8,951 nucleotides of DNA from Verrucomicrobiota bacterium (GTDB lineage Bacteria; Verrucomicrobiota; Verrucomicrobiia; Chthoniobacterales; UBA10450), in NCBI GenBank assembly GCA_003219925.1, contig QHQU01000166.1, positions 1 through 8,951 on the forward strand. The letters are read 5' to 3'. The notes beneath the pieces are model-generated. The model did not search any database. It was not told where the DNA came from and was given only the letters and a program-made list of their open reading frames with translations. This document shows, in pieces, positions 1 to 5,251 of this stretch (the first letter of the stretch is position 1; each line of letters opens with the position of its first letter). Position numbers and translations under genes: made by a program.

Positions 1-576
1 GAACTCGCGCGCTTGATCGGGAGTATCGATCTTCACAATCGGCGGATCGCCAAGATCAAGTTTTTCGCGCGAGACACTGGAAATTAACGGCCCGGCCACC
101 GCCACGCGCGGTGCTTTGGCGGTCGAATCCGCAGTTTTGCGCACCTCGAAATTCCACATTGGCCCTCCCACATCGACCACGCTGGTAATGCCGCAGCGCA
201 AATAGCGCGCAAAAGTGTCAGCTAGATGCGATTTGATCCAGCCCACTTCGTCTTTGTACGGCCGCACGCTATTGAGATCGGCGCCGTCCGGCCGGGTGAA
301 AAGATCACCCGATTGGAAGAAATGCACATGAGTATCGATGTAGCCAGGCAGAATGAATTTCCCGTCGCACTCGACCCAACGGGAACCGACCGGGACACCG
401 CTTTCTTTGCGGCTGGCGACGCTCTCGATTTTGTCGCCATTAATTACGACAACGGCGTTCTGAACCATCTTGCCGTCCGCCGGATTAATTACGGTACCGC
501 CGACCAGGGAAATTTTCTGAGCAAGCGCGCTGGTCGCAAGCGCCGCTCCGATGAGGAAAGCAGTAATTCGATTCAT
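1..576 (-). CDS. Exported amidohydrolase-family protein, N-terminal 192 residues (gene runs off the left edge)
   Basis: The frame is open from an ATG at 576-574 to the window edge, giving 192 residues, so the C-terminal half or more is outside. Residues 1-20 look like a Sec signal peptide (Met-Asn-Arg, then a hydrophobic stretch ending Ala-Leu-Ala-Gln), which suggests export to the periplasm. Residues about 22-80 form the small beta-sandwich typical of metal-dependent amidohydrolases (GGTVINPADGK, then GKFILPGYIDTHVHF). His83 and His85 in DTHVHF are the first two metal ligands of the TIM-barrel active site. The remaining ligands (later His residues and an Asp) should be beyond the edge. Family members hydrolyse cyclic amides, ureas or peptides; the substrate cannot be told here. 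The start codon overlaps the stop of the upstream permease as ATGA and has no visible Shine-Dalgarno, so translational coupling is likely. Confidence 0.9.
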   Translation of the reverse strand, partial: MNRITAFLIGAALATSALAQKISLVGGTVINPADGKMVQNAVVVINGDKIESVASRKESGVPVGSRWVECDGKFILPGYIDTHVHFFQSGDLFTRPDGADLNSVRPYKDEVGWIKSHLADTFARYLRCGITSVVDVGGPMWNFEVRKTADSTAKAPRVAVAGPLISSVSREKLDLGDPPIVKIDTPDQAREF

Positions 577-1709
577 AGAGGCAGAGTATCGTGAGCTGAT
601 TCGGTGCGGACAATTCGATCAGCATCGCGTTCGAGCGGTGCGTAATCGACCTCTCGCGGCCGAAGATAAAATTCTTCGATGACAATTTTGGTTAGAGCAG
701 CCGCGGGCAAAGCCAGGATGGCGCCGGCCAGCCCAAAGAGCCAGCCCATCGCGACGGTGAAAAACAAAATGAGTACCGGGTTTAACCGCATTTCTTTTCC
801 AAGGATGTAAGGCACAAGGAAGTTCACCTCGACCTGTTGCACGAATAAAATTGCTGCGAGCGCGAGCCAGAACTTGGTCACGCTGATGCTGAGAGCGACG
901 AATAGCACGGGAAAAGCAACCAGCACCGGCCCAATGTTGGGCAAGAATTCGCCGAAAAATGCGAGAACGCCAAAAACGAATGCCGGCTGTACTCCCACGG
1001 CCCACAATAAAATGCCAGTGGACGCACCGGTGATGACGCCATTGATGGCGACGCCACGCGCCCACGCCGTCATTTGTTCCATCATCCGGATCAGAGTGCG
1101 CCGCGCTTTTTCGCGATGACGATCTGGTATAACCGCCAGATAACCAACGATCAGCGGCCGCGGATTCGTAAGCACAAAAATCAGAAGTAGAACGGCAAAA
1201 ACGAATATGAAAAGCCCGCCGACCACACCAATGGTTGAACGCAGGAGCACGTTCGCCATTGTGCCAGCCTGGTTCCCGACGGTGGCGGCAATTTGGTCGG
1301 CCTGCGGCAAGGTGTTTTGCAATGCGGGGTAGCGCTCGGTGAAATCGGCGATATGACCGCGAATCGACTGCCAGGCGCCGGGGGCACGCTGGACCAACAA
1401 TTGCAATTGATCGGTGAAGGTGGGCACTGCCACCGCGACCACCAACACCACGATTGCGGCCAGCGCGATCAGGACAAGCGCAACGCCAGCTGGTCGAGGG
1501 ACGCGTCGGCGTTCGAGATAAACGACGAGCGGATTCAGCACCATCGCCAGCAAGATCACGATTCCGAAAAGCAACAGCACCGGCACGAGAGCGCGCAGCA
1601 GGAGCCAGCCAGCAATCAGGAGCACGATCAGGATGAGAAGCCGGCGCCCATCCCGGTAAGCGAAGGGACCGAGTTCGTCATGTTTCTCCGGCAGAGTTGA
1701 ATTTATCAT
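573..1709 (-). CDS. AI-2E family (UPF0118/PerM-like) membrane permease
   Basis: A 378-residue integral membrane protein of normal length for the AI-2E transporter family (PF01594). Hydrophobic segments lie at about residues 24-65 (two helices), 75-98 and 160-183. They are followed by a dense hydrophobic half from about 218 to 350 with the family-typical stretch FGEFLPNIGPVL and the motif NFLVPYILGKEMRLNP. Between helices 3 and 4 is a polar loop (about 99-155). The N-terminus is charged and cytoplasmic-looking; the tail after residue 350 is polar. Family members include the E. coli quorum-signal exporter TqsA and various Na+/H+ antiporter-like proteins, so the substrate is unknown. It sits first in a minus-strand pair with the amidohydrolase (ATGA overlap). 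Its own ATG overlaps the stop of an upstream ORF6N remnant. No Shine-Dalgarno is visible before the chosen ATG. Confidence 0.92.
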   Translation of the reverse strand: MINSTLPEKHDELGPFAYRDGRRLLILIVLLIAGWLLLRALVPVLLLFGIVILLAMVLNPLVVYLERRRVPRPAGVALVLIALAAIVVLVVAVAVPTFTDQLQLLVQRAPGAWQSIRGHIADFTERYPALQNTLPQADQIAATVGNQAGTMANVLLRSTIGVVGGLFIFVFAVLLLIFVLTNPRPLIVGYLAVIPDRHREKARRTLIRMMEQMTAWARGVAINGVITGASTGILLWAVGVQPAFVFGVLAFFGEFLPNIGPVLVAFPVLFVALSISVTKFWLALAAILFVQQVEVNFLVPYILGKEMRLNPVLILFFTVAMGWLFGLAGAILALPAAALTKIVIEEFYLRPREVDYAPLERDADRIVRTESAHDTLPL

Positions 1710-1888
1710 GAATGGAATCCGGCGCGGCGCTTCGGCCCGTGGGGCGCCGTCATTAATTCGCGGATGGCAGCGAATACGATCTTGGAGTGGGCCTTATATT
1801 TTCTCGGGAGGACGTTGAGCAGCCCCTTTTCGCAACGAAACAAATAGATGTTGCGTTCCACCTGGATCGCGAGCGCGTTGCCCCTCAT
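1706..1888 (-). pseudogene. Remnant of an ORF6N-domain protein (C-terminal piece)
   Basis: This 60-codon frame ends at a TGA overlapping the permease ATG. Its last 25 residues, KIVFAAIRELM then PKRRAGFHS, resemble the conserved C-terminus of ORF6N-domain proteins as I remember it (a KYDAQFK-VVFDAIRELM stretch, then a Pro-rich linker, then KRR-IGF). The upstream part contains AIQV, similar to the ERAIQVNI segment that follows the ORF6N domain. Between the two, about 30 residues of the usual coiled linker seem shortened or scrambled. The same frame upstream of the ATG hits an in-frame TAG at 1900-1898, and no ORF6N domain proper is found before rpsO. I therefore read it as a decayed gene end. 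ORF6N proteins are phage/mobile-element-associated putative DNA-binding proteins. Alternative: a spurious ORF. The call rests on remembered similarity, not a search. Confidence 0.5.
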
Positions 1889-1998
1889 GATGCCGTTCTA
1901 ACATCGTGCGATGTGATTGAACAACAGGAAGCTTTCGTTAGTCGACCGTGGCGCTACTTGCGAATCGGCATTCTTCATCTACACTAAGCGCTTCGTTT
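1889..1998. other. Divergent intergenic region upstream of rpsO
   Basis: This stretch separates the leftward remnant-permease-amidohydrolase genes from the rightward rpsO-pnp pair, so it should hold the rpsO promoter. The best eye-found candidate is TTGCGA at 1958-1963 and TACACT at 1980-1985 with a 16-bp spacer (4 of 6 matches at each box). It would leave a leader of only a few bases before the rpsO ATG, so it is weak. There is no Shine-Dalgarno before the ATG at 1999. Confidence 0.3.
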
Positions 1999-2262
1999 AT
2001 GGCTGAGAATGCGGCAACGGTGGATCTCAAGGAGTTCCAATTGCATGAGAAGGACACGGGCAGCGCTGACGTTCAAGTGGCGTTGCTGACGAAACGGATC
2101 GCGCAATTAACCGAACACCTCAAGACCAACGCGAAGGACCATTCTTCGCGGCGCGGGCTTTTGAAAATGGTCGCGCAGCGCCGCAGCCTGCTCGATTATC
2201 TCAACCGCTCGAAAAGCGAGCGCTATAAAAAGGTGATCGACAAGCTGAATCTGCGGAAGTAA
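1999..2262 (+). CDS. rpsO: 30S ribosomal protein S15
   Basis: An 87-residue protein matching S15 along its whole length (E. coli S15 has 89 residues). The N-terminal helix region is followed by the diagnostic GSADVQVALLTKRI segment. Next come LTEHLKTNAKDHSSRRGLL, which fits the S15 signature (His-Leu, Asp, Ser-Arg-Arg-Gly-Leu), and the C-terminal RRSLLDYLNRSKSERYKKVI helix. S15 is a primary binder of 16S rRNA in the platform of the 30S subunit. I chose the ATG at 1999 because it gives the family's usual N-terminus; an in-frame GTG at 1948 would add 17 residues with no homology. No Shine-Dalgarno is visible. It lies 183 bp before pnp on the same strand, the widely conserved rpsO-pnp arrangement. 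Confidence 0.97.
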   Translation: MAENAATVDLKEFQLHEKDTGSADVQVALLTKRIAQLTEHLKTNAKDHSSRRGLLKMVAQRRSLLDYLNRSKSERYKKVIDKLNLRK

Positions 2263-2302
2263 CCGCAGTTTCCGCGTCGAAGCCGACGAAAACAAAAACT
2301 GC
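2251..2302 (+). promoter_or_regulatory. Two mutually exclusive hairpins at the rpsO 3' end
   Basis: A perfect 6-bp stem CTGCGG (2251-2256) / CCGCAG (2263-2268) encloses the rpsO stop codon and is followed by TTT, like a weak intrinsic terminator. A second, nested structure uses GCAGTTT (2265-2271) paired with AAACTGC (2296-2302), with an inner CGTCG / CGACG stem (2275-2279 and 2284-2288 approximately). Both use bases 2265-2268, so they cannot form together. In E. coli an attenuating terminator and RNase processing sites separate rpsO from pnp; a similar role here is inference. Confidence 0.35.
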
Positions 2303-2413
2303 AAGGCCAGGCCGATAAGGCACCTTGGGTTTTAGGTTTCAGGGCCGAGGGCAAAGCAAGGTTCAAACTTGCGCAGTCGCCTCGGAATTGACACCTACAA
2401 TCAGGGTGACCGG

Positions 2414-2438
2414 CCTGGATTCTCGCACATCCAGGAAA
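2414..2438 (+). promoter_or_regulatory. pnp leader hairpin overlapping the ribosome binding site
   Basis: CCTGGAT (2414-2420) pairs perfectly with ATCCAGG (2429-2435) around an 8-base loop. The Shine-Dalgarno AGGAAA (2433-2438) ends 7 bases before the pnp ATG at 2446, and its AGG forms the end of the 3' arm. Closing the hairpin would hide part of the ribosome binding site. E. coli pnp is known to be autoregulated through a leader duplex cut by RNase III and then degraded by PNPase; this hairpin is a candidate for comparable control, but the structure differs and no link is shown. Confidence 0.45.
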
Positions 2439-2445
2439 GCAAAAA

Positions 2446-4602
2446 ATGCAACACAAGGTCACGGCGCAAATAGGCGCCCATTCTATCTCTATTGAAACCG
2501 GCAAGATTGCGAAACTAGCCGACGGCTCGGTCATAGTTTCGTGCGGTGAAACAATCGTACTGGCGAGCGCAGTCTCGGCCACCACCATTAAAGAAGGTCA
2601 GGACTTCTTCCCCCTCACGGTTGATTACCGGGAAAAAGCGGCAGCCGCGGGAAAATTTCCCGGGGGTTATTTTAAACGCGAAGGACGCCCGACGGAAAAG
2701 GAAACCCTCACGTCGCGGATGACCGATCGACCGCTGCGCCCCCTCTTCCCGCAAGGTTATTTCTACGACACCCAGGTCATTTCCATTTTGCTCAGCGCCG
2801 ATGGAGAAAATGATCCCGATATTTTGTCGATGAACGGCGCGTCGGCCGCGCTGACCGTGTCGGACATTCCATTCAAAGGGCCGATCGGCGCGGTTCGGAT
2901 TGGACGAGTGAACGGCGAATTTGTCGCGAATCCCACTCACACCGATCGATTACAGAGCGATCTCGATTTGATTTACGTCGGCACCGAAAACGATGTCATC
3001 ATGATCGAAGGTGCCGCCAACGAATTGCCGGAAGCGGAGTTCCTGAAAGCGCTGGAATTCGCTCACGGACACGCGCGCGAGATGATTCGCGCGCAAAAAG
3101 AACTGGCGGCAAAAGTTGGCAAGCCAAAGCGCGAGATGCCGCTGCTGAACGTCAAACCGGAGCTGCTTGAAATCGCGTATCAGGTCGCCGGCGATCGCAT
3201 TGAGGGCGCACTCTATACTCAGGGTAAAGTTGCACGCTCCAAGGCGGTGCACGCGTTGCGCGAGGAAGTGAAGGCAGCGATGCTTCAAAAATATCCCGAA
3301 GCTGACGACTTCGCCATCTCGCAAGCCTTCGACTACGTCCAGAAAAAAGCCTTCCGCGTCAGTGTGCTGGAAAAACAGAAGCGGATGGATGGACGGGGCT
3401 ATCAGGATCTGCGTCAAATCAGCTGCGAAGTAGGGGTGTTGCCACGCGCGCATGGCTCAGCCATTTTTCAGCGCGGCGAAACCCAAGCCCTTGCTCTCGC
3501 CACTCTTGCGCCGATCGAGGAAGCGCAAATGATTGATGCCTACGGCGGCGGCGAACAATCGAAACGGTTTTTGCTGCATTATAATTTCCCGCCGTTCTCA
3601 GTCGGGGAAACCGGCAGGTTTGGCGGCGCGAGCCGGCGCGAGATCGGCCATGGCGCCTTGGCGGAACGTTCGCTTGAGCCGGTGGTGCCGAGTGAAAATG
3701 ATTTTCGTTATGCCATCCGTATTTCCAGCGAAGTAATGGAATCGAACGGCTCGACTTCGATGGCGAGCGTTTGTGGCGGAATGCTCGCCCTGATGGACGC
3801 GGGTGTACCAGTGAAAGATGTGGTCGCGGGAATTTCCGTCGGTCTCGTGACCGAATACGACAATGATCAACTGAAACGTTACGAGCTTCTAACCGATATC
3901 ATCGGCTCCGAGGATCATTTCGGTGACATGGATTTCAAACTTTGCGGAACGGCCAAGGGCGTGACCGGTTACCAGCTCGATCTCAAATTGCCTGGGATCA
4001 GCTTAAAAATTCTCAGCGAAGCGATCCAACGCGCGAAGGAAGCGCGTAACAAAATTCTCGAGATCATGCGTGGCGCAATCGACACACCGCGTGCCGAACT
4101 TTCGAAATACGCGCCTCGAATCGAGACGATCAAAATTAATCCCGAGAAAATCGGCGCGCTCATCGGGCCTGGTGGCAAAACGATCAAAGGCATCGTGGCG
4201 GAGACCGGCGCCGAAATTAACATCGAAGACGACGGCTCGGTCCACATCTACGCGACCAGCGGCGAATCGATGGCGCGCGCCAAGGAAATCATCGGCGGCA
4301 TGACCAAGGAGATCGAGATCGGCGCCACCTATCAAGGCCGCGTTGTTTCGACCAAGGAATTTGGGGCATTCGTCGAAGTTTTCCCTGGCAAAGATGGACT
4401 GGTGCACATTTCCGAGCTGGCCGATTTCCGGGTAAAACGAACGGAAGACGTGGCGAAGGTCGGCGACATCATTTGGGTAAAATGCATCGGCATCGATGAC
4501 AAAGGACGAGTGAAGCTGTCGCGCAAAGCCGCGTTGAAAGAGCGCGCCGAAGCCGAGACCGGCCAGGTGCCCGAGCCCATGCACGACGGCGCGGGGCGCT
4601 AA
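2446..4602 (+). CDS. pnp: Polynucleotide phosphorylase (PNPase)
   Basis: A complete 718-residue PNPase (E. coli enzyme 711). It degrades RNA 3' to 5' using phosphate and releases nucleoside diphosphates; it is a homotrimer in the cytoplasm and in many bacteria part of the RNA degradosome. Domains in order: first RNase PH-like domain (about 12-230, with FFPLTVDYREK and GRPTEKETLTSRMTDRPLRP), alpha-helical linker domain (about 240-320), second RNase PH domain (about 325-550), KH domain (about 555-615, with IGALIGPGGKTIKGI), and S1 domain (about 624-695). Catalytic features are intact: the phosphate-binding segment SNGSTSMA (Ser436, Thr437, Ser438; E. coli has three serines) and the metal/catalytic residues Asp490, Asp496 and Lys498 in SEDHFGDMDFK. 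The ATG at 2446 has the clearest Shine-Dalgarno in the window, AGGAAA, spaced by 7 bases. A terminator-like hairpin follows the stop by 9 bases. Confidence 0.98.
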   Translation: MQHKVTAQIGAHSISIETGKIAKLADGSVIVSCGETIVLASAVSATTIKEGQDFFPLTVDYREKAAAAGKFPGGYFKREGRPTEKETLTSRMTDRPLRPLFPQGYFYDTQVISILLSADGENDPDILSMNGASAALTVSDIPFKGPIGAVRIGRVNGEFVANPTHTDRLQSDLDLIYVGTENDVIMIEGAANELPEAEFLKALEFAHGHAREMIRAQKELAAKVGKPKREMPLLNVKPELLEIAYQVAGDRIEGALYTQGKVARSKAVHALREEVKAAMLQKYPEADDFAISQAFDYVQKKAFRVSVLEKQKRMDGRGYQDLRQISCEVGVLPRAHGSAIFQRGETQALALATLAPIEEAQMIDAYGGGEQSKRFLLHYNFPPFSVGETGRFGGASRREIGHGALAERSLEPVVPSENDFRYAIRISSEVMESNGSTSMASVCGGMLALMDAGVPVKDVVAGISVGLVTEYDNDQLKRYELLTDIIGSEDHFGDMDFKLCGTAKGVTGYQLDLKLPGISLKILSEAIQRAKEARNKILEIMRGAIDTPRAELSKYAPRIETIKINPEKIGALIGPGGKTIKGIVAETGAEINIEDDGSVHIYATSGESMARAKEIIGGMTKEIEIGATYQGRVVSTKEFGAFVEVFPGKDGLVHISELADFRVKRTEDVAKVGDIIWVKCIGIDDKGRVKLSRKAALKERAEAETGQVPEPMHDGAGR

Positions 4603-4608
4603 TTTCGT

Positions 4609-4638
4609 TGTAGCCGCGGTCGCCGGCCGCGGCTTTTT
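4609..4638 (-). repeat. REP-like palindromic repeat, copy A (left of the RAYT gene)
   Basis: This is a 30-bp unit. Read on the minus strand it is an A-run, then GCCGCGG, a short variable centre, CCGCGG and the tail CTACA. It matches copy D (5640-5669) at 27 of 30 positions. With copy C (5222-5251) it forms a perfect 12-bp outward-facing inverted repeat, TTGTAGCCGCGG (4608-4619) / CCGCGGCTACAA (5241-5252), around the RAYT gene. Confidence 0.85.
4612..4638 (+). terminator. Intrinsic terminator of pnp, formed by repeat copy A
   Basis: On the plus strand AGCCGCGG (4612-4619) pairs with CCGCGGCT (4627-4634) around a 7-base loop and runs into five T residues (4634-4638). It starts 9 bases after the pnp stop codon. 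The A-run that belongs to the repeat unit supplies the T-tract on this strand, so the repeat itself serves as the terminator. Confidence 0.75.
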
Positions 4639-4705
4639 GCGGAATTTGGTTATTCGGGCAAAGCCAACGACTCGCGGACAACATTCGCGGTTGTTGCGGA
4701 GACCG
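4639..4705. other. Short spacer between repeat A and the RAYT stop codon
   Basis: No gene fits in this 67-bp stretch. It holds CGCGGACAACATTCGCGG (4673-4690), which resembles the stem-loop part of the repeat family (copy B arm and loop CGCGGACAACGTCCTCGG) but lacks the conserved tail and has an imperfect stem. It may be a degenerate fifth copy. Confidence 0.3.
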
Positions 4706-5197
4706 CTAGAAACGAAGCGCCTCAATTTCTCCAGCGAATGGCCATTCGGCGGCACTTTGCGCCAGGTTGGCCCGGACTGGATTATCGCGCACGTAGTTCC
4801 ATTTTTGGTCGTAGCTTTCTTCAGAACGTAAGAGATGATCGAAAAATTCGCGCTGCCAAATCGCGCCTGTAGCCGAGGACGTTGTCCGCGGCATTTTGGA
4901 AATTCGTCGACTGCTCCAACGTTTCCATGTTCCTACAAAATCCGATAATGACCGGGCGTTGGGATCCGGAGCGCAAAACAGGTGCACGTGATCGGGCATG
5001 ATGACATATCGTCCAACATGCCAGCCATGCCGCTGCGCATTTTGCCATTCATCAATTAGGATTTCTGTTACTTGCTCCGAAGCTAAGATGGCCTTTCGAT
5101 TTCGCGTGCAGGCGGTGACAAAAAAAATCGCCGGATCCAGCCAGACTCGGTCCAGTCGACGAAGATGCCCGTGCATCTCGGAATATTTATGGGCCAT
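4706..5197 (-). CDS. REP-associated tyrosine transposase (RAYT, Y1_Tnp/HUH family)
   Basis: A complete 163-residue protein of the Y1 transposase family (PF01797). The HUH motif is His70-Val-His72 in the segment GRYVIMPDHVHLFC, which is the family hallmark. The likely catalytic tyrosine is Tyr135 in KWNYVRDNPVRANL, the position where RAYTs carry the nucleophile before Asn-Pro. The segment IWQREFFDHLLRSEESYDQKW between them is also family-typical. Such proteins nick and rejoin single-stranded REP palindromes. Residues 101-110 (KMPRTTSSAT) are exactly encoded by a 30-bp copy of the repeat, lengthening the loop before the WQREFFDH motif by a few residues against the usual RAYT pattern as I remember it. 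The frame stays intact, so the enzyme may be active. It is divergent from the histidine kinase, 54 bp apart. No strong Shine-Dalgarno precedes the ATG at 5197; Met8 is an alternative start. Confidence 0.93.
   Translation of the reverse strand: MAHKYSEMHGHLRRLDRVWLDPAIFFVTACTRNRKAILASEQVTEILIDEWQNAQRHGWHVGRYVIMPDHVHLFCAPDPNARSLSDFVGTWKRWSSRRISKMPRTTSSATGAIWQREFFDHLLRSEESYDQKWNYVRDNPVRANLAQSAAEWPFAGEIEALRF
4868..4897 (-). repeat. REP-like repeat, copy B (in frame inside the RAYT gene)
   Basis: The unit spans exactly codons 101-110 of the RAYT gene. It agrees with copy D at 26 of 30 positions, including the leading AAAATG and the trailing CTACA. The arms are CCGCGGAC / GTCCTCGG around a 3-base loop on the minus strand, with one mismatched pair (4876 against its partner). 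Confidence 0.8.
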
Positions 5198-5221
5198 TAG
5201 TCCGTTCGGCGAGTTTTTAGC

Positions 5222-5251
5222 AAACGACCGCGGACAGCGTCCGCGGCTACA
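5222..5251 (+). repeat. REP-like repeat, copy C (between RAYT and kinase starts)
   Basis: A perfect 8-bp stem CCGCGGAC (5228-5235) / GTCCGCGG (5239-5246) with loop AGC is followed by the tail CTACA. It agrees with copy B at 25 of 30 positions. The tail ends one base before the kinase ATG at 5252, so the hairpin occupies the place where a ribosome binding site would be expected. Confidence 0.85.

Larger units (their letters stand above)
4609..5251 (-). mobile_element. RAYT gene bracketed by inverted REP-like repeats
   Basis: This 643-bp unit is made of a REP-associated tyrosine transposase gene (5197-4706) with one 30-bp palindromic repeat at each end, tails pointing outward. It sits between pnp and the histidine kinase gene. 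The arrangement matches the known biology of RAYTs, single-copy domesticated relatives of IS200/IS605 transposases that process short REP palindromes dispersed in the genome. No target-site duplication was identified, and whether the unit moves as a whole is unknown. Confidence 0.7.

Noticed and set aside
226..594. 122-codon plus-strand frame at the left end
   Set aside because: Antisense to the amidohydrolase, whose signal peptide and HxH motif are clear.
1787..1987. 66-codon plus-strand frame upstream of rpsO
   Set aside because: Overlaps the ORF6N remnant on the other strand and has no recognisable sequence.
1948..1998. GTG at 1948 as an upstream start for rpsO
   Set aside because: The extra 17 residues do not resemble S15, and the ATG at 1999 gives the normal length.
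2388..2401. TTGACA (2388-2393) and TACAAT (2396-2401) as a pnp promoter
   Set aside because: The two boxes are only 2 bases apart and neither has a partner box at 16-18 bp.
2950..3453. 167-codon minus-strand frame opposite pnp
   Set aside because: Antisense to conserved PNPase sequence and without its own homology signal.
4003..4755. 250-codon minus-strand frame opposite the pnp 3' end
   Set aside because: Antisense shadow of the PNPase KH and S1 coding sequence; no family resemblance.
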